Part shown: in pieces, positions 32,410 through 41,565 of the stretch | Layout of the letters: each line of letters opens with the position of its first letter | Position numbering within the stretch: the first letter of the stretch is position 1 | Made by a program: the position numbers and the translations under genes | Notes under the pieces: model-generated | Databases searched by the model: none | The model's input: only the letters and a program-made list of their open reading frames with translations | What the model was told of the DNA's origin: nothing | NCBI GenBank assembly: GCA_031290985.1 | Contig: JARLJW010000013.1 | Coordinates: 1 to 64,000 of the forward strand | Reading direction: 5' to 3' | Length of the DNA: 64,000 nucleotides | Source of the DNA: Verrucomicrobiia bacterium | GTDB lineage: Bacteria; Verrucomicrobiota; Verrucomicrobiia; Limisphaerales; UBA11358

Positions 32410-33383
32410 AACTGGTTCCGAAAAATATTTTCCCGCTGGCGGTCATACTTGCCGCCGGCCTGGCCGGCTGTTCCAAGCCCGCCGCCGACAAACCCGCCGA
32501 TTCTGCGGACAAGCCTGACGCGCAACCCAAGGCCGGCGTGACCATCGACGCCGAAACACAGGAGCGCATCGGTTTGAAGATCGAATCGCCCGTGGCGGCC
32601 CAGTGGCAGCCGGAGATCAAAGGCTACGGCGCGGTGATCGACCCAGCCTCCCTGGCCTCGGCGCTGATGAATCTGGAAACCGCTCGCGCCGCCGCCGATG
32701 TTTCCGGCAAGGAACTGGACCGGCTGAAAATTTTGGCGGCACAGGACAATGTTTCTGTCCGCGCGCTGGAGACCGCCAAAGATGATGCTCAGCGCGATAC
32801 GCTCACCCTGCAATCCGCGCTCGTGAAGTTCAGGCAGGACTGGGGTTCGGCCCTGGCGGCCGAAGGCGAACTCGCCAAGATCCAGACCGCCATTGCGGAC
32901 GGCTCAACCGCCTTGGCGCGGATTGATCTGCCCGCCGGGGAGACGTTGTCCGCCCCGCCGGCTTCGGCGCGGATCATTGCCCTGACGGATGAAACCAAAC
33001 CGGTGACCGGGGAATTTGCCGGGGCCACGGACGGCGTGAACCCACAGACACAGACGCGCAGTTATTTTTTTCTGGTCAAAAACCAGCCGCTTCCCGCCGG
33101 TGCGGCGCTCACGGGTTATCTGCGGATTTCCGGCGACCCCGTGGCCGGCGTGGTGGTGCCGCCGAGCGCGATTTTGCGGCACAATGGCAAGGGCTGGACG
33201 TATGAGCAGACCGGCACGAATCAATTTGTGCGCGTGGAAGTCCCGCTCGACCGGCTGACCGAAGCCGGCTGGTTTGTTTCGGAAGATTTTTCCGCCACCA
33301 ACCACATCGTCACCGCCGGTGCCCAGACGGTGCTGTCCGCCGAACTGAGCGGCGGCGGCTTCAACACCGGAACCCGCGATTAA
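32406..33383 (+). CDS. Periplasmic adaptor (membrane fusion) lipoprotein, short form
   Basis: This 325-residue protein has lipobox LAGC (Cys22). It carries the adaptor-type opening QERIGLKIESPVAAQWQPEI, a single helical hairpin (about 80-150) and a C-terminal beta part (YLRISGDPVAGVVVPPSAIL, VRVEVPLDRLTEAGWFV). It is shorter than typical adaptors (370-500), and I cannot see a clear lipoyl/barrel-sandwich half. Its place between the outer-membrane factor and the RND gene, with a 4-bp overlap upstream and 1 bp downstream, makes the adaptor role likely. The reduced size is an oddity worth modelling. Confidence 0.82.
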   Translation: MKLVPKNIFPLAVILAAGLAGCSKPAADKPADSADKPDAQPKAGVTIDAETQERIGLKIESPVAAQWQPEIKGYGAVIDPASLASALMNLETARAAADVSGKELDRLKILAAQDNVSVRALETAKDDAQRDTLTLQSALVKFRQDWGSALAAEGELAKIQTAIADGSTALARIDLPAGETLSAPPASARIIALTDETKPVTGEFAGATDGVNPQTQTRSYFFLVKNQPLPAGAALTGYLRISGDPVAGVVVPPSAILRHNGKGWTYEQTGTNQFVRVEVPLDRLTEAGWFVSEDFSATNHIVTAGAQTVLSAELSGGGFNTGTRD

Positions 33384-33384
33384 C

Positions 33385-36300
33385 ATGCTGCGACGACTTG
33401 TTGAACTTGCCCTGGGCTCGCGCGGCGTGGTCATCACGCTGGCGGCCGGCTTCATCGGCTACGGACTCTACGTCACGTCGCGGGCGAAGCTGGATGTTTT
33501 TCCGGAATTCGTCCAGCCGCAGGCCACGGTGCAGACCGAGGCACCCGGACTCGCGCCCGAACAGGTCGAGTCGCTCGTCACCCGCCCGGTTGAAAGCGCT
33601 TTGAACGGTGCCGGCGACCTGGACTCCATCCGCTCCGAATCCATCCAGGGCCTCTCGGTTGTCACCGCCGTTTTCAAGGAAGGCACGGACATCCATATCG
33701 CGCGGCAGATGCTCACCGAACGGCTGGGGCAGTTGGTCGGCGAACTGCCGGCGGGCGTCAAGGCCCCCATCATGGAACCGCTCACCTCCTCCACGATGGA
33801 CCTGCTGAAGTTCGGCCTGACCTCGGACAAGCTTTCGCCCATGGCCCTCCGCACTTTTGCCGACTGGACGGTGCGGCCGCGCATGTTGTCTGTTCCCGGC
33901 GTGGCGGCGGTGAAGGTTTTCGGCGGCGAGGTGCGGCAGTTGCAGGTCCAGATCAAACCCGACCGCCTGCTGGCTTATGATATTTCCGTGCAGGATGTTT
34001 CCAGCGCCGCCACGGCGGCGACTGGCGTGCGTGGCGCCGGCTTTGTCGAAACCCCGGCGCAACGGCTCGTGCTTCAGACCGAAGGCCAGTCGCTCACGGC
34101 GGAACAGCTCGGTGAGATCGTCGTGACGCAGCGCGACGGACGCAGCATCCGTCTGCGCGACGTCGCGGACGTGGTCGAGGCCGGCGAACTGAAGTTCGGC
34201 GACGCCCTCATCAACGGCAAACCCGGCATCCTGATGACCACCGCCAGCCAGTACGGCGCGAACACCATGGAAGTCACGCGCGGGGTGGAAGCTGCGCTGG
34301 AGGAATTGAAGCCCGTCTTCGCCACGGTGGGCATTGATTACACCCCCGCGCTGCACCGGCCGGCGACGTTCATCGAGATCGCCATTCACAACATGAAAAC
34401 GTCGCTGCTGCTCGGCGCGGTGCTGGTGGCGATCGTGTTGTTTTTGTTCCTGCTGGACCTGCGGACGGCGCTGATCTCCTTCACCGCCATTCCGTTGTCC
34501 TTGCTGGCGGCGGTCGTGGTGCTGGACCACATGGGTGTGACGCTCAACACGATGACGCTCGGCGGCCTCGCGGCCGTCCTGGGCGTAGTGGTGGATGACG
34601 CCATCATCACCGTGGAAAACATCCTGCGCCGCCTGCGCGAAAACCTGACGCTGACGCCGCCGCGCCCGCTTTTCCAGGTGGTGCTGGACGCCACTCTCGA
34701 GGTCAGGAACTCGGTGGTTTATGCGACGTTTGTCGTCGCCATGGTTTTTGTCCCCGTGCTCACCATGAGCGGGTTGCAAGGCCGCTTTTTCATGCCGCTG
34801 GGCGTCGCCTTCATCCTCGCCAACCTCGCGTCGCTCATCGTGGCGCTGACGGTCACGCCCGCGCTGTGCTTCGCTTTGCTTTCGCGTTCCAAGCCCCACG
34901 AGGAACCGGGCTATCTCCGCCGCTTGAAATCGCTTCATCGTGGTGCGCTCAGCCGGATCAGCAACCGGCCCAAGACGATCATCGTCGTCGCGCTGCTGGC
35001 TTTCATTGCGGCGCTGGCCACGCTGCCGTTTTTCGGCGGTGAATTTCTGCCGGATTTCCGCGAAGGCCATTTTGTCGTGGGCATCACCATGGCGCCGGGA
35101 ACCTCGCTGCCGGAAATGAAACGGCTGGGCGCACAGATTTCCGCCGATCTCTTGAAGATCCCCGAAATCAAAAGTGTCGAGGAGCAGATTGGCCGCGCGG
35201 AAGGCGGCGAGGATACCTGGGGCACGCATCGCGGCGAGATGCACGTGGAGCTGAAGCCAACGGCGGGCGAGGACCAGGAAAAAGTGCAGGATAAGATCCG
35301 CGATACGCTCGCGAAATATCCCGGCCTGGAGACCGAGGTGCTGACGTTCCTCGGCGACCGCATCGGCGAAACCATCTCCGGCGAAACGGCGGGCGTGGTC
35401 GTGAACATTTTTGGCGACGACCTTGACGTGCTCGATGGCAAGGCGAACGAAGTTGCTGCGGTGCTCAACCAGGTTCCGGGTGCCAAAGACGTGCAGGTTT
35501 CCGCCCCGCCCGGCGCGCCGCGCATCATGATTCAGTTGCGCCGCGACCGTTTGACGCAATTCGGCTTCCGCCCGGTGGAAGTGCTGGAGGCCGTGCGCAC
35601 TGCGTACCAAGGCGACGTCGTTGCGCAAACGTACGAGGGCGACAAAGTTTTTGACGTTTCGGTCATCCTCGAGCCGTCTGCCCGGGAACAGCCGGAAAGC
35701 ATCGGCGACCTGCTGGTCAGCAATCCGCAGGGCATGCGGCTGCCCCTGAAACAATTGGCCTCCATCTACCTGACGACCGGACGTTACGCCATCCTGCATG
35801 ACGGCGCGCGGCGGCGGCAGACCATCACGTGCAACCCATCCGGGCGCGATGTGCAGTCCTTTGTGGCCGACGCGCAAAAACAGATCGCGGCGCAGGTGAA
35901 ATTTCCAGCGGGCGTTTATGCGGAGTTCAGCGGCGCGGCGCAGGAACAGAAACAGGCACAGAACGAGCTCCTGCTGCATTCGCTGGCCGCCACGGCGGGG
36001 ATCATTGTGCTGCTCGCCATTGTCTTCCGCAAAGCCAGCCATCTGCTGCTCGTGCTGGCGAACCTGCCGTTCGCGCTGGTCGGTGGCGTGCTGGCGATCT
36101 TCCTCGTGGGTTATTTTGGCGAGGGGCAGGGCTCGCTGTCCCTAGGTACGCTGGTCGGCTTCGTCACCTTGTTCGGCATCACCATGCGCAATTCCATCAT
36201 GATGATTTCCCACTACGACCACTTGGTGAACGTGGAAAAACTGCCGTGGGGCATCGAGACCGCCCTGCGTGGTGCGACGGAGCGGCTGATCCCGATATTG

Positions 36301-36495
36301 ATGACGGCGCTCGTGACGGCGCTCGGCCTGTTGCCGCTCGCGCTCGGCAGCGGCGAGGCCGGCCGCGAAATCGAAGGACCGATGGCCATCGTCATTCTCG
36401 GCGGCCTGGTTACTTCAACGCTCTTAAATCTGCTCGCCCTGCCGGTGCTGGCGTTGCGCTTCGGGAAGTTCGAAAAAGGGACGTCCGAAAATTGA
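33385..36495 (+). CDS. RND efflux transporter, CzcA/CusA-like
   Basis: This 1036-residue inner-membrane protein has 12 predicted helices and two large periplasmic loops. Opening features include LYVTSRAKLDVFPEFVQPQA and TVQTEAPGLAPEQVESLVTR, the pattern of heavy-metal RND pumps. The TM4 motif reads VLGVVVDDAIITVENI, with the VDDA of multidrug RND pumps in place of the DGA of classical CzcA/CusA. Substrate is therefore uncertain. A metal such as Zn, Co, Ni or Cu is favoured by the His-rich kinase and the Czc-type neighbours. It is the last gene of the coupled regulator-kinase-OMF-adaptor-RND operon. Confidence 0.92.
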   Translation: MLRRLVELALGSRGVVITLAAGFIGYGLYVTSRAKLDVFPEFVQPQATVQTEAPGLAPEQVESLVTRPVESALNGAGDLDSIRSESIQGLSVVTAVFKEGTDIHIARQMLTERLGQLVGELPAGVKAPIMEPLTSSTMDLLKFGLTSDKLSPMALRTFADWTVRPRMLSVPGVAAVKVFGGEVRQLQVQIKPDRLLAYDISVQDVSSAATAATGVRGAGFVETPAQRLVLQTEGQSLTAEQLGEIVVTQRDGRSIRLRDVADVVEAGELKFGDALINGKPGILMTTASQYGANTMEVTRGVEAALEELKPVFATVGIDYTPALHRPATFIEIAIHNMKTSLLLGAVLVAIVLFLFLLDLRTALISFTAIPLSLLAAVVVLDHMGVTLNTMTLGGLAAVLGVVVDDAIITVENILRRLRENLTLTPPRPLFQVVLDATLEVRNSVVYATFVVAMVFVPVLTMSGLQGRFFMPLGVAFILANLASLIVALTVTPALCFALLSRSKPHEEPGYLRRLKSLHRGALSRISNRPKTIIVVALLAFIAALATLPFFGGEFLPDFREGHFVVGITMAPGTSLPEMKRLGAQISADLLKIPEIKSVEEQIGRAEGGEDTWGTHRGEMHVELKPTAGEDQEKVQDKIRDTLAKYPGLETEVLTFLGDRIGETISGETAGVVVNIFGDDLDVLDGKANEVAAVLNQVPGAKDVQVSAPPGAPRIMIQLRRDRLTQFGFRPVEVLEAVRTAYQGDVVAQTYEGDKVFDVSVILEPSAREQPESIGDLLVSNPQGMRLPLKQLASIYLTTGRYAILHDGARRRQTITCNPSGRDVQSFVADAQKQIAAQVKFPAGVYAEFSGAAQEQKQAQNELLLHSLAATAGIIVLLAIVFRKASHLLLVLANLPFALVGGVLAIFLVGYFGEGQGSLSLGTLVGFVTLFGITMRNSIMMISHYDHLVNVEKLPWGIETALRGATERLIPILMTALVTALGLLPLALGSGEAGREIEGPMAIVILGGLVTSTLLNLLALPVLALRFGKFEKGTSEN

Positions 36496-36577
36496 TTTTC
36501 AGGCAGGTTTGGGCTTGTTGCCCGGGCACATGGGGTTATAGGCTTTCCGCACAAAAGAGCGCGCCAGCTTCGCAAAC

Positions 36578-37807
36578 ATGAAAACGACCACGACCGCGGA
36601 CCTGAACCAGTTGTTGACGGCCTTGATCCAAAGCACCGAGGGTATTTCCGACCTGCTCTTCGTCGCCGGCAAGCCGCCGCAGGCGGAAGTCCACGGCCGG
36701 CTCGGCCCCGTTGCAAGCGTCCCGGAACCGATGCTGAACAGCGATCGCATCGAGGGACTGGCTGGCACCATCATCAATCACAACCAGCGGTTGCTCGAGG
36801 ACCTGGCCAAGGCGGGGTCGTGTGACTGCAGTTATTCTTTGGAAGGCATCTGTCGTTTTCGCGTCAACATTTACCGGCAAAACGGCAATTTCGCCATGGT
36901 CCTCCGCCGGCTGTCCTCACAGATACCTACGATGGAGAAACTGCGCCTCGCGCCCGTGTTCCATGAGATCATCAAGGAAAAGAACGGCCTGGTGTTCGTG
37001 ACCGGCGGCACCGGCAGCGGCAAGACGACCACCCTGGCAGCCTTGCTGAACGAGGTGAACCAGCTGCACGAAGTCCACGTTGTGACGCTGGAGGATCCGG
37101 TGGAATTTATGCATCCCCAGCTCAAGTGCACCTTCAGCCAGCGCGAGATGGGGCGCGATTTCTATTCTTTTCCCGACGGCCTCCGCGCCGCCTTGCGGCA
37201 GGCGCCGAAAATCATTTTGGTCGGCGAAATCCGCGACCGGGACACGATGGAGATCGCGCTGACGGCGGGCGAGACCGGGCATCTGGTTTTCAGCACGCTG
37301 CACACAATCAGCGCCGGGCAGACCATCAACCGGATCCTGGGCATGTTCGACCGTGACGAGGAGCAGCAGGTGCGCGAACGGCTCGCCGGCACCTTGCGCT
37401 ATATCGTCAGCCAGCGGCTGGTGCCGAAGCGCGAAGGCGGCCGGCTGCTCGTGACCGAGCTCATGGGCAGCAGCCTGCGCAGCCGCGAGGCGATGTTGAT
37501 CGGCGAAAGCGAGAACCGCCGGTTCGCTGACATCATCGAGGCCGGCATCACCATGGGCTGGCACAGCTTTGAACAGTCGCTGATCAAGGCCTACGAAGAA
37601 GACGTGATCACCGATGAAACGGCGATGCTCTACAGCATCAATAAATCAACGATGCGCCAGCGCGTTGACGCGGTCAATAAGCGCGGCAAGGTCAAGGGCG
37701 AGGCTCACTCATTGAAGATGGCCAACATCCCGGTGGCTCCGCCACCACCACCGCGGCCAACGATGCCGGCACCCAAGCCGCCGCAAGCCCCGGCGGCACC
37801 GCAGTAG
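36578..37807 (+). CDS. pilT: PilT/PilU-type twitching-motility ATPase
   Basis: This 409-residue hexameric AAA-like ATPase retracts type IV pili. Walker A is VTGGTGSGKTTTLAALL. The Asp box, Walker B and AIRD region read ILVGEIRDRDTMEIALTAGE, followed by the His box HLVFSTLHT. The N-terminal PAS-like domain (about 5-115) is present. The C-terminal 30 residues are an unusual Pro-rich tail (APPPPPRPTMPAPKPP). No other pilus gene is nearby; pil genes are often scattered in this phylum. PilU is an alternative name. Confidence 0.93.
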   Translation: MKTTTTADLNQLLTALIQSTEGISDLLFVAGKPPQAEVHGRLGPVASVPEPMLNSDRIEGLAGTIINHNQRLLEDLAKAGSCDCSYSLEGICRFRVNIYRQNGNFAMVLRRLSSQIPTMEKLRLAPVFHEIIKEKNGLVFVTGGTGSGKTTTLAALLNEVNQLHEVHVVTLEDPVEFMHPQLKCTFSQREMGRDFYSFPDGLRAALRQAPKIILVGEIRDRDTMEIALTAGETGHLVFSTLHTISAGQTINRILGMFDRDEEQQVRERLAGTLRYIVSQRLVPKREGGRLLVTELMGSSLRSREAMLIGESENRRFADIIEAGITMGWHSFEQSLIKAYEEDVITDETAMLYSINKSTMRQRVDAVNKRGKVKGEAHSLKMANIPVAPPPPPRPTMPAPKPPQAPAAPQ

Positions 37808-37849
37808 AATTTTTGGTGGCGCTCATGTCGTTTCGCGCGAGCTGCAAGA

Positions 37850-38200
37850 TCACGGCCGCGGCGGATTGATTATCAAGCAGGTCCAGCCCACGATAAACGC
37901 CACGCCGCCGAACGGCGTGACCGCTCCCAGCCACAGCATATTCGTGACCGCGAGCAGGTAAAGCGAGCCCGAGAAGAGCAGGATGCCCGCGAGAAAACTC
38001 CACCATGCGACCGCCGGCACCGGCTTCAGCTGCGCCAGCACGAATAGCATCACCGCATGGATGAAATGGTAGAACACCGCCTTCTCCCAGATCGCGGCGG
38101 TGCCGTTATGGCCGAGCAGATCTTTCAACCCGTGCGCGCCGAAGGCGCCGAGCAGCACGGCCAGCAGCCCCAGCCCGGCAGCGATGCGCCCCTGCATCAT
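37850..38200 (-). CDS. DUF423-family membrane protein
   Basis: This 116-residue, four-helix membrane protein has the family opening GLGLLAVLLGAFGAHGLKD, then EKAVFYHFIHAVMLFVL and the closing GAVTPFGGVAFIVGW. The family (YgdD) has no settled function. The start codon (ATG at 38200 or 38197) overlaps the TGA of the S1/P1 nuclease gene, so translation is coupled. The pairing gives no functional clue. Confidence 0.9.
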   Translation of the reverse strand: MMQGRIAAGLGLLAVLLGAFGAHGLKDLLGHNGTAAIWEKAVFYHFIHAVMLFVLAQLKPVPAVAWWSFLAGILLFSGSLYLLAVTNMLWLGAVTPFGGVAFIVGWTCLIINPPRP

Positions 38201-39282
38201 GGCGTCGTGTGCAGATTGGACGGCGCGGCGGGGGCATTGGTCGCCGCCGCCGCCGCCGCTGCGGCCCGCGTTTGCAACTGCCGTTCCAGAAACGTGTCTT
38301 CCGGCGCGGTGACATACGCCGTATACCAGATGTTGCCGAGAAATTGCCCGCTCTTTACCAACTGGGCTTCCAGAAATGCGCGGCCTTCCTTGCCTTGGTC
38401 GCCCTTGTTCGAAAGTTTGCCGTCGCGATCAAGGATGTAGAGCGGCTCCACCAGCTTGTTCGCCGCGAGGATGAAGTCCATCGCCTCAGGGAAAATGCCA
38501 TCCGTTGACAACGCATTCGGGATCTCCTGCGCCGGCTTGATTTGCGATGAAAGTTTTTTCACATCAATGCCGCCGGTCTTGCTGAAAAATCCGCCATCGA
38601 TCCAGGAGTGAAAGCCGGGCGAGGTGGAATAGTGGTTCGGATTTTCACCGACCCAGCCATGGTGATGTTTGGTGGTGTGGAGCGGCTGGCTGGCGTCGCC
38701 CACGAAATGCCCCATCACGCCCATGACGTAGATGATGTCCTGCTGGCAGTTGGCGATTTCCGACGGCGTGCCGCCCGACTTTTGCAGCGCGGCAAGCGTG
38801 CTGAAGCCGGACTGCAATTTTTGGAAGTTTTCATTGATGGCCCACGGCAGGAAACCGGAAAGTTCGCGCGTGTGGTCGGAATCTTTCGCCGGGTCGATCG
38901 CCGGAAAACGTTCGGGATGTTGCAGGCGCGCCTTGGCGATGTCCGCCGCGAAAATATACCGGAAGGGCGGCAGATTGGTCGGCGTGAGATCATAGTCCTG
39001 CACGTCCTCGAGATCCATGTAGTGATCCGGCCCGCTGGCATTCATGAGCTCCAGCCCGTGGCCGGCCCTGGTATCCGTGATGTTGCGCCAGCGGTCGGCC
39101 TCGCCGGCGAGGAACGCGATGCGGTCGCGCGCCGCCGGTTCCAGCACAAACGCCGGGAAATTGGGCGGTAGCGCCGCCAAGGCCAGTTCATTCACGGCAT
39201 GATGACCTTCGTAATCCCACGCCTGCGAATTGGTAATCACCGCGCCGAGGGCGACAACGATGGCGAGACATTTTTTCTTCAT
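38197..39282 (-). CDS. Secreted S1/P1-type zinc nuclease
   Basis: This 361-residue protein has a signal peptide ending at NSQA. The mature protein would begin WDYEGHH, placing the N-terminal Trp and His6 as zinc ligands as in P1 nuclease. Other ligands are plausible in GPDHYMDLED and in MGHFVGDASQPLHTTKHHHG. The fold degrades single-stranded RNA and DNA, giving phosphate and nucleosides outside the cytoplasm. The C-terminal run of alanines (RAAAAAAAATNAP) is low complexity. I chose the ATG at 39282, which starts the signal peptide; the upstream frame adds 17 unlike residues. Confidence 0.9.
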   Translation of the reverse strand: MKKKCLAIVVALGAVITNSQAWDYEGHHAVNELALAALPPNFPAFVLEPAARDRIAFLAGEADRWRNITDTRAGHGLELMNASGPDHYMDLEDVQDYDLTPTNLPPFRYIFAADIAKARLQHPERFPAIDPAKDSDHTRELSGFLPWAINENFQKLQSGFSTLAALQKSGGTPSEIANCQQDIIYVMGVMGHFVGDASQPLHTTKHHHGWVGENPNHYSTSPGFHSWIDGGFFSKTGGIDVKKLSSQIKPAQEIPNALSTDGIFPEAMDFILAANKLVEPLYILDRDGKLSNKGDQGKEGRAFLEAQLVKSGQFLGNIWYTAYVTAPEDTFLERQLQTRAAAAAAAATNAPAAPSNLHTTP

Positions 39283-39394
39283 ATTCAGTTCCTTGTTTGC
39301 GGCCAAATCTACCGGACGCCGCCGGGTTTGCAATGACTGTTTGACGTTTGGACGGACGGTACCCGGCGTGCAAGGGTGTCAGCCAGTTGCCCCA

Positions 39395-41503
39395 TCACTT
39401 GGCATCCATCTTCCAGATGCCGTTCCACTTCGCCGGCGGATGGGCCAGCAACTCCGCGCAGCGTACCGCGAGGGTATGGCTGGGGCCGTCACCAAATTCA
39501 GCGGCCAGTTTCTCAAACTGCTGCTGCGCCGCGGCGAACCGGCCAAAAAAGTATTCGTCATAGGCGGTTTTATAGCGCTCACAGATCACCGCGTAATCCT
39601 TCGGCGTGCAGGGATTTTCGCACTCAAACAATTCCACCGGCTCGCTCTTGCCCTTCACGATGACGCGGTCGATCAACCGGCGCGCACTTTGCGGATTGAA
39701 CTGCGCAAAGGCGTCACGCGTAACGAGCAGCTTCACGCCGTAGTATTTGGTCAGCGACTCCACGCGCGCCGCCTCGTTCACCGTGTCGCCGACCAGGCCG
39801 TAGTCCAGCCGCAGCGCCGAACCCTTGTTGCCCACCAGCACGTTGCCGCTGTGCAAGGCCACGCCGTACCCGAAAATTTTCTGCACCTCGGGCGATAGTG
39901 CGGCGCGCAAGTCTTCCATCGCGCGGATGAGTTTCATCGCGGCCCGCGCCGCCCGGTCGGCGGCATCCGGCTGTTTTTGAGGTGCGCCCCAGTAGCTCAG
40001 GAACTGGTCGCCAAGAAAATGTTCCAAATTGCCCTCCTCGCTCATGATGGCACCGGTCTGCGCCTCGAAAACCTTGTTGAGCAGCTCAAACATCCCTTTC
40101 GGACCGAGCGTTTCGGCCAGCGGCGTGGAATTGCGCAGATCCGTCAGCAGCAGGACCACCTCGGCCCGGCGCGGCTGCATGGAGCCGGGGTCAGACAACA
40201 CCGCGTCCAGCACACGCGGCGAAAAATACAGCCCCATCGTATGCCGCAGCTTCATGCGCTCCAGCCGTTCCGAGACAAAATCATAAACCAGCGCCGCCAT
40301 GCCGATGAACAGCAGCACCAGCAGCGGATTGACCACCGGTGAAAGGACGCCGGGCAAATCGAACCACAAGAATGCCGCCATAAAAAAACCGCCGCCTAAA
40401 ACAAGGATCACCAGCAATCGCTTAACCGGCGCGCCCATGAACTGGCATAACAACGCGCCGAGCAGGCCCGCCAGCGCCACCAGCGCGCCCGTGGCCAGCG
40501 GCGGCAGCTCTTCCACAAATTCGCCGTGGAGTGCTGCATTGATGATCTGCAGATGGATCTCCGGGCCTGGCATCTCGTCGCGGAACGGCGTGCGGTGTGT
40601 GTCCTGGAAAATGTTGGCCGTCGGGCCGATGAGCACCAGCTTGCCCGCAAAAAATTTCCCGTTGCCGAAATTCTTCTCCCAGATTTTCGGCGTCAGCACG
40701 TCGCCCAGCGGGATGGCCGGCCATGTTCCCGGCGGGCCCGTGAAGCGGATTTTCTGCCGCGTGCCGGGCGCGGGAATCTTTTCCACCGCGCCGAATTTTC
40801 CCAGCGCCAGGGCGTCGAAAGAACTCACCACCGTTCCCGGTGCGGTGTTCACCGGGTCTTGGAGATCATGATTGGTGGCACGGAAACGTGCGCGCCGGAA
40901 AATATCATCGCTGTCCGGAAATATGTTGATGAAGCCCACGCGCGCATCGAGCGCCGCCGGCTGACCGGACACATCGGGAATCAAATTTCCGTTGGGCGTG
41001 GTTATTTTGCCCGGCACCCCCCGGTCGGTTTCATCCAAGGTGTAATTGGCGCCGACGACCACCCGGTCCTTGTATTTGTCCAGCGCGGCCCGGAGTTCAT
41101 CATCGCCATCCGCATCGGCGGCGAACACGAGGTCGATGGCGATCACTTTCGCCCCGGCATCGCCCAGCCGCGTGATGGCGGCGGCCCAGACCTTGCGCGA
41201 CCACGGCCAGCGTTCCCGCAACGCGGCCAGGACAGGATCATTTTTGACGTCCTCCGGGAAAACAACATCGTCATAGCTGGGCCGGTCAATGGCGATGAGC
41301 ACCAGGTTGGTGTTGGCGGGTGTGTAACGCCCGTGGCGGGCAAAGAGGTCGCCGACGTAGTTATCCGCGTCCGTGAGCGGCGAGCGCAGCCAGGCGGGCG
41401 CGAGAAAATCCAGCGCCAGCACCGCCAGCGTCACGACCAGGCACAGCCCGGCCTGCCGCAGGGCGCGGGCCTGCTCGGGGCGGCCGGATTTTTTTCGTGG
41501 CAT
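39395..41503 (-). CDS. CHASE2-domain class III adenylate/guanylate cyclase
   Basis: The protein has 702 residues. One N-terminal membrane helix (about 20-45) is followed by a periplasmic CHASE2 sensor (about 50-330; VLIAIDRPSYDDVVFP, GAKVIAIDLVFAAD, VLIGPTANIFQDTHRTPF). Three membrane helices follow (about 345-425), then a class III cyclase domain (about 450-640). Metal-binding aspartates are in LLLTDLRNSTP and FLGDQFLSYWG, and the transition-state region in LRLDYGLVGDTVNEAARVES. The last 60 residues look TPR-like. It probably makes cAMP in response to an envelope signal. Two proteins in this window carry cNMP-binding folds. It is divergent from the FecR gene, with 62 bp between starts. Confidence 0.92.
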   Translation of the reverse strand: MPRKKSGRPEQARALRQAGLCLVVTLAVLALDFLAPAWLRSPLTDADNYVGDLFARHGRYTPANTNLVLIAIDRPSYDDVVFPEDVKNDPVLAALRERWPWSRKVWAAAITRLGDAGAKVIAIDLVFAADADGDDELRAALDKYKDRVVVGANYTLDETDRGVPGKITTPNGNLIPDVSGQPAALDARVGFINIFPDSDDIFRRARFRATNHDLQDPVNTAPGTVVSSFDALALGKFGAVEKIPAPGTRQKIRFTGPPGTWPAIPLGDVLTPKIWEKNFGNGKFFAGKLVLIGPTANIFQDTHRTPFRDEMPGPEIHLQIINAALHGEFVEELPPLATGALVALAGLLGALLCQFMGAPVKRLLVILVLGGGFFMAAFLWFDLPGVLSPVVNPLLVLLFIGMAALVYDFVSERLERMKLRHTMGLYFSPRVLDAVLSDPGSMQPRRAEVVLLLTDLRNSTPLAETLGPKGMFELLNKVFEAQTGAIMSEEGNLEHFLGDQFLSYWGAPQKQPDAADRAARAAMKLIRAMEDLRAALSPEVQKIFGYGVALHSGNVLVGNKGSALRLDYGLVGDTVNEAARVESLTKYYGVKLLVTRDAFAQFNPQSARRLIDRVIVKGKSEPVELFECENPCTPKDYAVICERYKTAYDEYFFGRFAAAQQQFEKLAAEFGDGPSHTLAVRCAELLAHPPAKWNGIWKMDAK

Positions 41504-41510
41504 GGCGGAT

Positions 41511-41539
41511 TTGACAATGGTTGGCGGCTGGCGTAAAAC
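41511..41539 (+). promoter_or_regulatory. Sigma-70-type promoter for the FecR/beta-barrel genes
   Basis: A perfect TTGACA at 41511-41516 is followed after exactly 17 bp by TAAAAC at 41534-41539 (4 of 6 consensus bases). Transcription would start near 41546, about 20 bp before the ATG at 41566. It lies in the short divergent region upstream of the CHASE2 cyclase gene. Confidence 0.6.
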
Positions 41540-41565
41540 TGCTTTGAAATTAGTCGCCTTCCTAT

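Noticed and set aside
33361..36042. 893-codon minus-strand frame opposite the RND transporter
   Set aside because: Its composition is dominated by Arg, His, Gln and Gly with no domain, and it lies fully antisense to a clear RND gene.
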